A stretch of 64,000 bases of DNA, from positions 62,001-126,000 of the forward strand of contig NZ_WMIC01000005.1 of assembly GCF_009711135.1 (NCBI RefSeq), written 5' to 3'. This document shows positions 52,017 to 59,563 of this stretch, in pieces (the first letter of the stretch is position 1; every line of letters begins with the position of its first letter). The notes beneath the pieces were generated by a model that saw nothing but the letters and a program-made list of their open reading frames with translations, was not told where the DNA came from and made no database searches. This DNA is from Flavobacterium sp. LC2016-01 (GTDB taxonomy: Bacteria; Bacteroidota; Bacteroidia; Flavobacteriales; Flavobacteriaceae). The translations under genes were made by a program, and so were the position numbers.

Positions 52017-52407
52017 TTTGTTCTGAATTGAATGTTAAATAAACAGTTGTAGCTACGGCAATAAACAATGTTATAATGAACCAAATTACATGATTTGTTT
52101 CTTTGAATTTTTCAACATCTAGTAGACTTCCGGCAATTAGAGAAAAAATAAAAGCTATAATCTGAATTACTTTTATCCACCATTTTTTCTTAGTCTTAAT
52201 AGGGAAACGTTTTGAATATGTTGCGGCTTCACTTATTATAGCTGCAGTTATTTCAGTGCTAGTACCGTCATTTCTGCTTGCCTCAATTCGAGTAGCTTCA
52301 TCAATAATGTCTTCAGTCCATTGTTTGCAATGTCTAGTTAGTTCAATCTTACCATTTGGGTTTAGATCGGAGACTTTTTCATCTGGTATATCAAATTCAA
52401 TTTTCAC
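52009..52407 (-). CDS. Small membrane protein with histone-fold-like N-terminus
   Basis: 132 residues starting at a GTG at 52407; a stop lies in frame upstream and no ATG precedes. Residues 10-66 again read as short helix (PDEKVSDLN), long helix (LTRHCKQWTEDIIDEATRI), loop with strand (GTSTEIT) and short helix AAIISEAATYSKR, like the downstream partner at 51261. Two membrane helices follow at about 77-95 and 106-126, with a short polar end. The shared layout and the 8-bp overlap suggest that the two proteins act together, perhaps as a heterodimer. No homologous family recognised. Confidence 0.7.
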   Translation of the reverse strand: MKIEFDIPDEKVSDLNPNGKIELTRHCKQWTEDIIDEATRIEASRNDGTSTEITAAIISEAATYSKRFPIKTKKKWWIKVIQIIAFIFSLIAGSLLDVEKFKETNHVIWFIITLFIAVATTVYLTFNSEQNG

Positions 52408-52461
52408 TAATTTTGTTTCAGTTTTTGTTATTATAAAGAAATACTAACAACTATTATTGGT

Positions 52462-52469
52462 CAAATATA
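52462..52469 (-). promoter_or_regulatory. -7 element of the histone-fold module
   Basis: Reads TATATTTG (perfect TAnnTTTG) on the minus strand; leader about 50 nt before the GTG at 52407. No clear -33 element. Confidence 0.5.
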
Positions 52470-52493
52470 TAAATTATTTGTTACTATTTATTG

Positions 52494-52536
52494 TGTTAAA
52501 AAAAAACTGCCTAGTTATTTAAACTAGGCAGTTTTT
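52494..52536 (-). terminator. Terminator of the PA2169-family gene
   Basis: Perfect 15-bp stem AAAAACTGCCTAGTT (52502-52516) / complement (52522-52536), ATTTA loop; long T-run on the minus strand. Confidence 0.85.
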
Positions 52537-52561
52537 CTAAAATAAAAAGCTTTTAATTATA

Positions 52562-53017
52562 TTAAAGTGCTCTCATTTTAATTTGTGATAAAGTGTTTTG
52601 AATACTGTTTAATTGTTTTGAAACAATGTAAACCTGACTGTGTTCAAAATGATTTTCTTCGAGTGCTGTTTTATATTTTTCAATTGCAGCTTCTTCACCT
52701 GTAACACAGGCATTGATAATTGCTTTAGTGTCGCCTCCGGTAAAGGATGATTTGATGTCAATCCATGTGCGGTGTAAAGCGCCTAAAGGTCCTCCACCAG
52801 ATGTGTCTGTTGATTTGCCTAGTTTGTTGATTTCGTCTTGTAATTCGACAATAAATAAAGCACGTTCGCGGGCATAATCAAGAAAGTCGGCTTTCATGGC
52901 TAGATTTTCGACATGTTCGGCGGCGTTTGTATATCCTAGTTTTCCGTCTTCAAGAATTGAAATTAATCCGTTCAAAGTTTTTACGGTTTCGTCTGTGTTT
53001 ACATCTGTATGTATCAT
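52562..53017 (-). CDS. PA2169-family four-helix-bundle protein (DUF2383)
   Basis: 151 residues with four predicted helices and ferritin-like spacing: TDETVKTLNGLISILEDGKLGY, the second helix ending YARERALFIVELQDEI, the linker GGGPLGALHRTWIDIKS, a third helix with GEEAAIEKYKTAL and a fourth after HSQVYIV. Conserved Glu residues could bind metal. Function of the family is unknown; stress-related ferritin-like roles are guessed. It has its own terminator and lies between the histone-fold module and a repeat-rich spacer. Confidence 0.88.
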   Translation of the reverse strand: MIHTDVNTDETVKTLNGLISILEDGKLGYTNAAEHVENLAMKADFLDYARERALFIVELQDEINKLGKSTDTSGGGPLGALHRTWIDIKSSFTGGDTKAIINACVTGEEAAIEKYKTALEENHFEHSQVYIVSKQLNSIQNTLSQIKMRAL

Positions 53018-53209
53018 GATAAATAGTTTTTAATTAATACATTACAAAGTTGACGATTTCTAAAACGTTATGTTTTACAGGATTATAACTAGGATTTTAT
53101 AATATTGTGGAATGGGAATTTTGAAAGTGTTGAATTGTGTTTCTCGCAGATCTAGTGGATTTAATTGATTTTTTTTCTTTTGAAAATGAATTTTCTCGCT
53201 CACTGTTTT

Positions 53210-53306
53210 GCGTGAGGGATAGCAGTGGAAAGCCCACAGCCTGACGAAGGAAGTGCGAGGACTTGTAACGGATAGCCCGACCCGCCTTTTTCGGCGGGAC
53301 ACGCCC
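53210..53306 (-). repeat. Dispersed conserved-arm repeat, copy F (long form)
   Basis: Nearly identical to copy E at 49080 over about 96 bp. The terminal hairpin here is CCCGCC/GGCGGG where copy E has TTCGCC/GGCGAA, so two base pairs changed on both sides of the stem. Confidence 0.75.
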
Positions 53307-53320
53307 AAAATAATCCCATA

Positions 53321-53374
53321 AAAAAACAGCTTAAAGTATAAAAGTGATGAAACTTTTGAACCTTAAGCCGTTTT
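53321..53374 (-). terminator. Terminator of the aminotransferase gene
   Basis: AAAACAGCTTAA (53323-53334) pairs with TTAAGCCGTTTT (53363-53374), one mismatch, with T's on the minus strand. Confidence 0.65.
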
Positions 53375-53393
53375 AATAAAACTTGTGATATTG

Positions 53394-54584
53394 TTATGCA
53401 GTCAAAGCTTCTTTGATTCTGCGTAATGCTTCTGTTAAGATATCGTTGCTTGTTGCGTAAGAGAAACGAATACAATTTGGATTTCCGAAAGCGTCTCCAG
53501 TTACTGTTGCAACATTTGCCTCAGCTAAAAGATACATTGAAACATCGTTTGCATCTTTAATTTCAGTTCCTCTTAAAGTTTTTCCGAAGAAAGAAGAAAC
53601 GTCTGGGAAAACATAAAATGCACCTTCTGGAACGTTGATTTTTACTCCTGGGATTTCTTTTAATAATCCAACCACTAAATCTCTACGTCCGTGGAAAGCC
53701 TGAACCATTTCGTTTAATACGCTTGGATCAGCATCTACAGCGGTAATTGTAGCTCTTTGAGCAACTGAATTTGCTCCAGATGTTACTTGTCCTTGAATTT
53801 TTGTACACGCTTTTGCGATGAATTCTGGTGCTCCAATATAACCAATTCTGTATCCTGTCATTGCAAATGCTTTTGCAACTCCGTTAACTGTGATTGTTTT
53901 TTCGAACATTCCTGGGATAGAACCGATGCTGCAGAAAGTTCCTGAGAAATTAATGTGCTCATAAATTTCGTCAGCAACTACGTAAATATTTGGGTGTTTT
54001 TCTAACACTTTTGCAAGTGCTGTTAATTCTTCTCTGCTGTACACAGATCCTGATGGATTACATGGAGAAGAAAACCACATCATTTTTGTTTTTGGTGTGA
54101 TTGCAGCTTCTAATTGTTCTGGAGTGATTTTGAAATCTGTTTCAACAGAAGTTGGAACTTCAACTGGAACTCCGCCAGAAAGTTTTACGATTTCAAAATA
54201 AGAAACCCAATATGGTGCTGGTAAAATTACTTCGTCACCGTCGTTTAACATTACTTGTGCAATGTTGTATAATGATTGTTTTGCTCCTGTAGAAACTACA
54301 ATTTGAGATGGTTTGTACTCTAAATTATTGTCTCTTTTGAATTTTCTGCAGATTGCTTCTCTCAATTCAAGGTAACCTTCTACTGGAGAATAAGTGCTAT
54401 AATTTTCGTTTACTGCTTTTATTACTGCTTCTTTAATGAAGTCTGGCGTATTGAAATCAGGTTCGCCTAAACTTAAACTGATAATGTCTTTTCCTTGTGC
54501 TTTTAATTCGCGTGCCAATGCAGCCATTGCTAATGTCTGTGAAGTAGCAAGATTGTTGATTCTGTCCGAAAGAATATGATTCAT
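53394..54584 (-). CDS. Class I pyridoxal-phosphate aminotransferase (aspartate aminotransferase type)
   Basis: 396 residues. Landmarks are ISLSLGEPDFNTPDFI, STGAKQSLYNIAQ, PAPYWVSYFEIVKLSGG, the cofactor-binding PCNPSGSVYS and VVADEIYEHINF, and the PLP Lys in VNGVAKAFAMTGYRIGY. These fit the type-Ib aspartate aminotransferases, which interconvert aspartate and oxaloacetate; some also act on prephenate. Length is normal. A single gene with terminator. Confidence 0.92.
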   Translation of the reverse strand: MNHILSDRINNLATSQTLAMAALARELKAQGKDIISLSLGEPDFNTPDFIKEAVIKAVNENYSTYSPVEGYLELREAICRKFKRDNNLEYKPSQIVVSTGAKQSLYNIAQVMLNDGDEVILPAPYWVSYFEIVKLSGGVPVEVPTSVETDFKITPEQLEAAITPKTKMMWFSSPCNPSGSVYSREELTALAKVLEKHPNIYVVADEIYEHINFSGTFCSIGSIPGMFEKTITVNGVAKAFAMTGYRIGYIGAPEFIAKACTKIQGQVTSGANSVAQRATITAVDADPSVLNEMVQAFHGRRDLVVGLLKEIPGVKINVPEGAFYVFPDVSSFFGKTLRGTEIKDANDVSMYLLAEANVATVTGDAFGNPNCIRFSYATSNDILTEALRRIKEALTA

Positions 54585-54656
54585 TATAAAAATTTTGATG
54601 TCCTTAATTTGATGCGCTTATTAAGGAAGGTTAATTATTAATAGATTTTTTTTAGT

Positions 54657-55754
54657 TTAAACGGATAATTCTGGCTTCATACCCAAATCACGTAAATGTT
54701 TGAAGTGAGCAATAATAGCACTTCCCATTGTTTTGTATTCGTAATATGGCAAGTTGCACTCTTTTGCAGTTTCTTTTACGATTTTTGCAATTTTGCCATA
54801 ATGGATGTGACTGATATTTGGGAAAATATGATGTTCGATTTGGTGATTCAATCCGCCTGTGTACCAATTTACAATTGCATTTTTTGGTGCAAAGTTAGTT
54901 GTCGTGTACAATTGGTGAACTGCCCATGTATTGTCCATTTCGCCTAATTCATTTGGTTCTGGATTAGTCGTATGATCGACAACGTGTGCTAATTGAAATA
55001 CAATACTTAAAATTAATCCTGTAGTATAATGCATAACAAAAAATCCAAGAAGCACTTTCCACCATGTAATTCCAATTACCATTGGTAAAACAATCCAGAT
55101 TGATACGTAAATGATTTTTGTGATGATTAAAGTAGTCCAAAGAATTTTAGGACTTTTTGGTTCGCCGTAAGACAATTTTCTTCTCAAATAATTACGCATT
55201 TGCTTGAAATCGGTTGTAATTGCCCAATTGAAAGTCAGTAATCCGTATAAGAAAACAGAGTAATAATGTTGAAAACGGTGAAAACTATGCCATTCTGCAT
55301 GTTCTGTAAAACGGATAATTCGTCCTGCATCCAAATCCTCATCGTGTCCTGGAATATTGGTGTAAGTATGGTGCAATACATTGTGCTGTACTTGCCAGTT
55401 GTATACATTTCCGGCCAAAACATAAATTGTTCCGCCCATTAATTTATTAATCCAGCTTTTATTTGAGTAAGAGCCATGGTTTCCGTCGTGCATTACGTTC
55501 ATACCAACGCCGGCCATACCTATACCCATTACTATTGATAACAATAACATTACCCAAAAAGGCATATTAAGCGTAAGGATTAAAAAGTAAGGTGTTAAAA
55601 ACACAGCGAAAAGAATAACGGCTTTTAAATGCAGTTTCCAATTTCCAGTTTTCTGGATGTTATTTTCCTTGAAGTAATTGTTTACGCGAGAGTTAAGCGT
55701 TCTGAAAAACTTCAGACTGTCTTGTCTTGCAAATGTAGGCGCAGGGTTATTCAT
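54657..55754 (-). CDS. Membrane fatty acid desaturase (acyl-CoA/acyl-lipid)
   Basis: 365 residues. All three histidine boxes that hold the di-iron centre are present: HDGNH (89-93), HNVLHH (124-129) and HQIEHH (304-309), with four to six membrane helices around them. There is no cytochrome b5 domain. The HQIEHH box is typical of front-end or linoleoyl-CoA-type desaturases. It introduces a double bond into a membrane fatty acyl chain; chain position unknown. A good promoter lies just upstream; divergent from rsmG. Confidence 0.9.
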   Translation of the reverse strand: MNNPAPTFARQDSLKFFRTLNSRVNNYFKENNIQKTGNWKLHLKAVILFAVFLTPYFLILTLNMPFWVMLLLSIVMGIGMAGVGMNVMHDGNHGSYSNKSWINKLMGGTIYVLAGNVYNWQVQHNVLHHTYTNIPGHDEDLDAGRIIRFTEHAEWHSFHRFQHYYSVFLYGLLTFNWAITTDFKQMRNYLRRKLSYGEPKSPKILWTTLIITKIIYVSIWIVLPMVIGITWWKVLLGFFVMHYTTGLILSIVFQLAHVVDHTTNPEPNELGEMDNTWAVHQLYTTTNFAPKNAIVNWYTGGLNHQIEHHIFPNISHIHYGKIAKIVKETAKECNLPYYEYKTMGSAIIAHFKHLRDLGMKPELSV

Positions 55755-55773
55755 AATTATTTTAAATAGTTTT

Positions 55774-55807
55774 CAAAGGTAATTATTATAAATTCTCAAT
55801 TTGCAAA
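55774..55807 (-). promoter_or_regulatory. Promoter of the desaturase gene
   Basis: On the minus strand TTTG (55807-55804), 22 nt, perfect TACCTTTG (55781-55774); leader about 15 nt. Confidence 0.6.
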
Positions 55808-55837
55808 ATTGAGTTAAATATTTCAATCGTAAAGTAG

Positions 55838-55845
55838 TACTTTTG
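55838..55845 (+). promoter_or_regulatory. -7 element of rsmG
   Basis: TACTTTTG (perfect TAnnTTTG), 16 nt before the rsmG ATG, so a very short leader. No clear -33 element. Confidence 0.5.
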
Positions 55846-55860
55846 TTAAAAATTTGAGCA

Positions 55861-56490
55861 ATGGATGAGATATTGAAATATTTTCCTGATTTGACCGATA
55901 TTCAAATCAAACAATTTCAACAATTAGACTTTTTATACCACGATTGGAATGAAAAAATCAATGTTATTTCGCGTAAAGACATTGATTCCTTATATACAAA
56001 ACACATTTTGCATTCGTTAGGAATTGCCAGAATCATGAAATTTGAACCTGGAACAACGGTTTTAGATGTTGGAACCGGAGGTGGTTTTCCTGGAATTCCC
56101 TTAGCGATTCTTTTTCCTGAAACCCGATTTTATTTAATTGATGTTATTGCCAAAAAAATAAAAGTGGTGCAGGGCGTTGCCGATGCATTAGAATTAAAAA
56201 ATGTAAAAGCAGAACAGAAACGTGCCGAACTGGTTAAAGGTGATTTTGATTTTATTGTAAGCCGTGCCGTAACTAATATGCCTGATTTTGTTTCATGGGT
56301 GCATGATAAAATTAAGAAACAGCACAAGCATACTTTGAAAAATGGAATTCTATATTTGAAAGGCGGTGATTTGAGCGAAGAATTGAAAGATTTTCCAAGT
56401 GCCACTTTATATGATTTGGCTGATCATTTTGATGATGAATTTTTTGAAACTAAAAAAGTGGTGCATCTGCCATTAAAGTTTAAACCATAA
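55861..56490 (+). CDS. rsmG: 16S rRNA (guanine527-N7)-methyltransferase
   Basis: 209 residues. The short N-terminal LDFLYHDWNEKINVISRKD and HILHSLGI are family-specific; the S-adenosylmethionine site is VLDVGTGGGFPGIPLAI, followed by LIDVIAKKI and the C-terminal DFIVSRAV. It methylates G527 of 16S rRNA. It is a single gene, divergent from the desaturase, and ends at a strong terminator. Confidence 0.95.
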   Translation: MDEILKYFPDLTDIQIKQFQQLDFLYHDWNEKINVISRKDIDSLYTKHILHSLGIARIMKFEPGTTVLDVGTGGGFPGIPLAILFPETRFYLIDVIAKKIKVVQGVADALELKNVKAEQKRAELVKGDFDFIVSRAVTNMPDFVSWVHDKIKKQHKHTLKNGILYLKGGDLSEELKDFPSATLYDLADHFDDEFFETKKVVHLPLKFKP

Positions 56491-56510
56491 ATCAAAAATT
56501 TAAAATATAT

Positions 56511-56551
56511 AACCCGGATAGAATTGATAAAATTCGTCCGGGTTATTTTTT
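56511..56551 (+). terminator. Terminator of rsmG
   Basis: AACCCGG (56511-56517) plus GAATT pair with AATTC plus CCGGGTT (56531-56544) around a small internal loop; T-run follows. Confidence 0.8.
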
Positions 56552-56570
56552 GAATTAATAGTAAGTAAAA

Positions 56571-57302
56571 TCAAGATGCTTTTTTTGATACATGCAAAAA
56601 CGGATTCGCTTTATGATCTAAATTGTTGATGAAATTATGCAGTGCTATTTCGCAGGCTGCAGGCGTGTAATGAAATTTTGAATCAAAGAAAAATTCTCGG
56701 CATATAACAATTTCGGAAGATGAATTATAAACACTTTCGTCGCTTTGGTCAGCATCATGATAATTATAAGAGCAACGGTATGAATTGAGTAAAGCAGCAA
56801 TTGTTTCATTAAACCATTTGTCAAAAAACTTTTTCTTTGGAGTAATATAACGTGCAAGCAAAACTAATCCTATGAGTTCACTTTGAAGGAAATAAGAACC
56901 TTTTCTATATCTTACATCTATCATTCTCACATTCATAAGCGCAACCCATAGAGGTCCGTTTATCGAGCCAGTATCTGAAATATTCAAATCAGTATCAAAA
57001 ACTAAAGGATCTGTTTCATGCAAATTATGAATGGAACACCAAAGTGCTTCTATACGTTTTTGAATGTCATTTGTTGCTGTTGAATATCCAGTAAAACGCC
57101 ATGAAACCCATTCTAATAAAGACGCTGTAAGTCCCATGCACGCCTTATGGCTAATTTGTGACAATACGTTTTCTAATTCTTCATTTCCTTCTAATGGATC
57201 TAAAAACAGTTCCATTTTTTTATTATTCCATTTAAAATCGATAGGGTATCCAACACTTTTTGATTTTAAGATTACTTCAGGTACATTGTTTAAGTTTCTC
57301 AT
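56571..57302 (-). CDS. Unknown cytoplasmic protein
   Basis: 243 residues from the ATG at 57302 (MRNLNNVPEVI); the open frame continues to a TTG at 57347. The protein is helical and rich in Trp, Tyr and Asn (ACMGLTASLLEWVSWRFTGYS, MNVRMIDVRYRKGSYF, LVLLARYITPKKKFF), with no signal peptide or membrane helix. No family was recognised. It faces rsmG (convergent) and is divergent from the LytS/LytTR pair. Similar-looking proteins are sometimes immunity partners of contact toxins, but nothing here proves this. Confidence 0.7.
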   Translation of the reverse strand: MRNLNNVPEVILKSKSVGYPIDFKWNNKKMELFLDPLEGNEELENVLSQISHKACMGLTASLLEWVSWRFTGYSTATNDIQKRIEALWCSIHNLHETDPLVFDTDLNISDTGSINGPLWVALMNVRMIDVRYRKGSYFLQSELIGLVLLARYITPKKKFFDKWFNETIAALLNSYRCSYNYHDADQSDESVYNSSSEIVICREFFFDSKFHYTPAACEIALHNFINNLDHKANPFLHVSKKAS

Positions 57303-57638
57303 AATGTTGTTGTTTATGTTTTTGATAATGCTATTTTTTTTGAGCAAATTTATAAGGGGATCATTTTTTAAAATGGAATAAGAAGTTTTAAAAATGATAG
57401 AATAGGCTTTTTTGGTTTCTTTAACCAGCTGATTTTTAATTAAATAAGAAAAGGATTACAAATAATGTTTCGGTAAAATATAAGTCCCATTTTGCTGTTT
57501 TCGCCCAATTAGATTCGCATCATTTATTTCAATTAAGAATAAATTGCATTCATCACCTTTTATTTTTCTTTCATGTACTTTTATTTGTTCAGTCTGTATT
57601 AGAGAAATACTTTTACTACAATACAAATAGCATTTACT
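57303..57638. other. Non-coding spacer upstream of the LytS kinase
   Basis: The 336 bp contain the -7 element of the minus-strand unknown gene (57345-57352) and AT-rich sequence. A TTACTTTG just before the kinase start (57634-57641) is one base off TAnnTTTG and overlaps the start codon. Nothing else was recognised. Confidence 0.45.
57345..57352 (-). promoter_or_regulatory. -7 element of the unknown gene at 56571
   Basis: Reads TAAATTTG (perfect TAnnTTTG) on the minus strand; leader about 37 nt from the ATG at 57302. Confidence 0.5.
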
Positions 57639-58700
57639 TTGAAAATAACTAAGACATTATCGGCTTACTGGAAAATTCAGCTCATAGGATGGATTACAGC
57701 TTCTTTGTATTGGGGGTTTCAGGCTTTTTTTACTGGAATTTTTATCTGGAAAATTGGTTTAGCTGATTTACTATTTGATGTATCTATTGGTATTGCATTA
57801 ACACATCTATACAGAAATTTTGCTTTAAAAAAGGAATGGATAAAATTAAATTTAAAACAATTGGTGCCCAAAATAGTTCTGGCTGTTTTAATACTTTCCA
57901 TGCTTTATATGGTTTTGATTGTTGCTAAACTTTATATAATTCGCTTGGTTGTCTTGCAAAACGATTCAGTTTCATTTATAATTTTCTTTAAATCTTCTTA
58001 TTTAAACATTTTTATTACAGGCACCAGATTAATGTCAATTTGGATTTTGGCGTATCATCTTTATCATTATTCAAGACTAGAATTGCAAACCGTAAAGGAA
58101 AATGCCCGATTGTCGCTTATAATAAAAGAAGCGCAGCTTAACAATCTGAGTGCACAGCTTAATCCGCATTTCTTTTTTAATTCCTTAAATAATATAAAAT
58201 TTCTGGTATTAGAAAATCCGAATGTAGCTAGAAGAGCAATTGACCTTTTGTCTGAGTTATTAAGGAGTTCCCTAAACAGCAATATTGAAAAAGTTATTCC
58301 TTTAAGTGACGAAATTAATTTGGTAAAGGATTATCTCGAATTAGAAAAAATACGTTTTGAAGAACGCCTGCAAATCAAAATTGAAACAAATGAAGAAGAA
58401 TTAGCCTATTTAATTCTGCCTTTTAGTATTCAGACTTTGGTTGAAAATGGCATAAAGCACGGAATTGAAAAAAGAAAAAACGGTGGATTTATTACTGTAA
58501 AAGTGGAGGCCGAAAACAATTTCATGAAAATTACGGTTCAAAATTCAGGTAAACTCACGGAAGCGGTAAAAGATTCAGGTATTGGATTAAAAAATCTGAA
58601 AGAGCGATTGCTGTTGCAATACAACGGAAATGCCTCTTTTGAAATCAAGGAAATGGCTAATGAAACAGTTTTGGCAACGATTTTAATACCATCGAAATGA
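57639..58700 (+). CDS. LytS/YehU-type sensor histidine kinase
   Basis: 353 residues beginning at a TTG; an in-frame stop at 57600 and no ATG before residue 88 leave no better start. About four membrane helices (residues 12-30, 40-60, 77-100, 112-140) precede the His_kinase domain with phospho-acceptor His177 in QLNPHFFFNSLNNIKFL, and an ATP-binding C-terminal part (LVENGIKHGIEKRKNGG, GIGLKNLKERL). It is coupled to the next gene by a 4-bp overlap and signals through it. Stimulus unknown. Confidence 0.9.
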   Translation: MKITKTLSAYWKIQLIGWITASLYWGFQAFFTGIFIWKIGLADLLFDVSIGIALTHLYRNFALKKEWIKLNLKQLVPKIVLAVLILSMLYMVLIVAKLYIIRLVVLQNDSVSFIIFFKSSYLNIFITGTRLMSIWILAYHLYHYSRLELQTVKENARLSLIIKEAQLNNLSAQLNPHFFFNSLNNIKFLVLENPNVARRAIDLLSELLRSSLNSNIEKVIPLSDEINLVKDYLELEKIRFEERLQIKIETNEEELAYLILPFSIQTLVENGIKHGIEKRKNGGFITVKVEAENNFMKITVQNSGKLTEAVKDSGIGLKNLKERLLLQYNGNASFEIKEMANETVLATILIPSK

Positions 58701-59410
58701 AAAAGATAAAAGTTATAATAATAGATGACGAACGTTTATCTAGAGAAGAGATCAAACAAGCTTTAAAGTCCTATGAAGATTTTATTCTTATTGGTGAGGC
58801 TGAAAATGCAGATGACGCCAAGGTTTTAATTGAAGAAAAAGAGCCTGATTTGATTTTTTTAGATATTTCGATGCCTGAGAAATCCGGATTCGATTTATTA
58901 GAATCCTTAGAGAATGTTCCGGAAGTATTGTTTATTACCGCCCACAACCAATTTGCTGTACAAGCGTTTGAAGTAAATGCTTTAGATTATTTAATGAAAC
59001 CTATTAGAGAAGAGCGTTTTTTTAAAGCAATTGAAAAAATAAGAAATACAATAAAATCTAAATCGACTCTGAATGTATCAGGAGACAGAAAAATTTTTAT
59101 TAAAGATGGAGAAAAAAGATTCTTTATTCAATTAGATGAAATTTATTTGATTGAATCTCTGGAAAATTATACCCGACTATTTTTTCAAGACAAAAAAGCG
59201 ATGCAAAGACGATCTCTTCGTCAGTGGGAAGAAATGCTGGATGAGAATGTCTTTTTTAGAATTAACAGAACCGAAATTGTAAATATTAAATATATTCAGG
59301 ATTTAAACAAAACAATAGATGGCGGACTGGAAATAAAGTTAAAAACCGGAGAAATACTAAAGGTTTCAAAACGTCAATCCGTAAAATTTAAAAACAGCAA
59401 CGGGATTTAA
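58697..59410 (+). CDS. LytTR-family response regulator
   Basis: 237 residues. The receiver domain has DDE near the start and phospho-acceptor Asp56 in LIFLDISMP, with the conserved Lys in LMKPI. The C-terminal LytTR DNA-binding domain (about 135-233) includes IYLIESLENYTRLFF, RRSLRQWEEML and FFRINRTEIVNIKYIQ. It is the partner of the overlapping kinase at 57639. The S15-type hydrolase gene 150 bp downstream is a possible target (inference). Confidence 0.92.
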   Translation: MKKIKVIIIDDERLSREEIKQALKSYEDFILIGEAENADDAKVLIEEKEPDLIFLDISMPEKSGFDLLESLENVPEVLFITAHNQFAVQAFEVNALDYLMKPIREERFFKAIEKIRNTIKSKSTLNVSGDRKIFIKDGEKRFFIQLDEIYLIESLENYTRLFFQDKKAMQRRSLRQWEEMLDENVFFRINRTEIVNIKYIQDLNKTIDGGLEIKLKTGEILKVSKRQSVKFKNSNGI

Positions 59411-59563
59411 TTTTTTTAAAATACTTACAGCCAAAATATTTTCGCTGATTACTGCAATCTAAATTACTAAAACAAATGGAATTGAATAAAATCAAAAGGC
59501 AGCGCTTGCATGTCCTTAGTTGATTGTTTTCTGCTATTCAAAAATTTAAATAAACTCCTTAAT

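Larger units (their letters stand above)
53018..53393. other. Non-coding spacer with a repeat copy
   Basis: The 376 bp contain a near -7 element (CAACTTTG on the minus strand, 53045-53052) for the PA2169 gene, conserved-arm repeat copy F (53210-53306) and the aminotransferase terminator (53321-53374). Frames open across the repeat are not genes. Confidence 0.55.
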
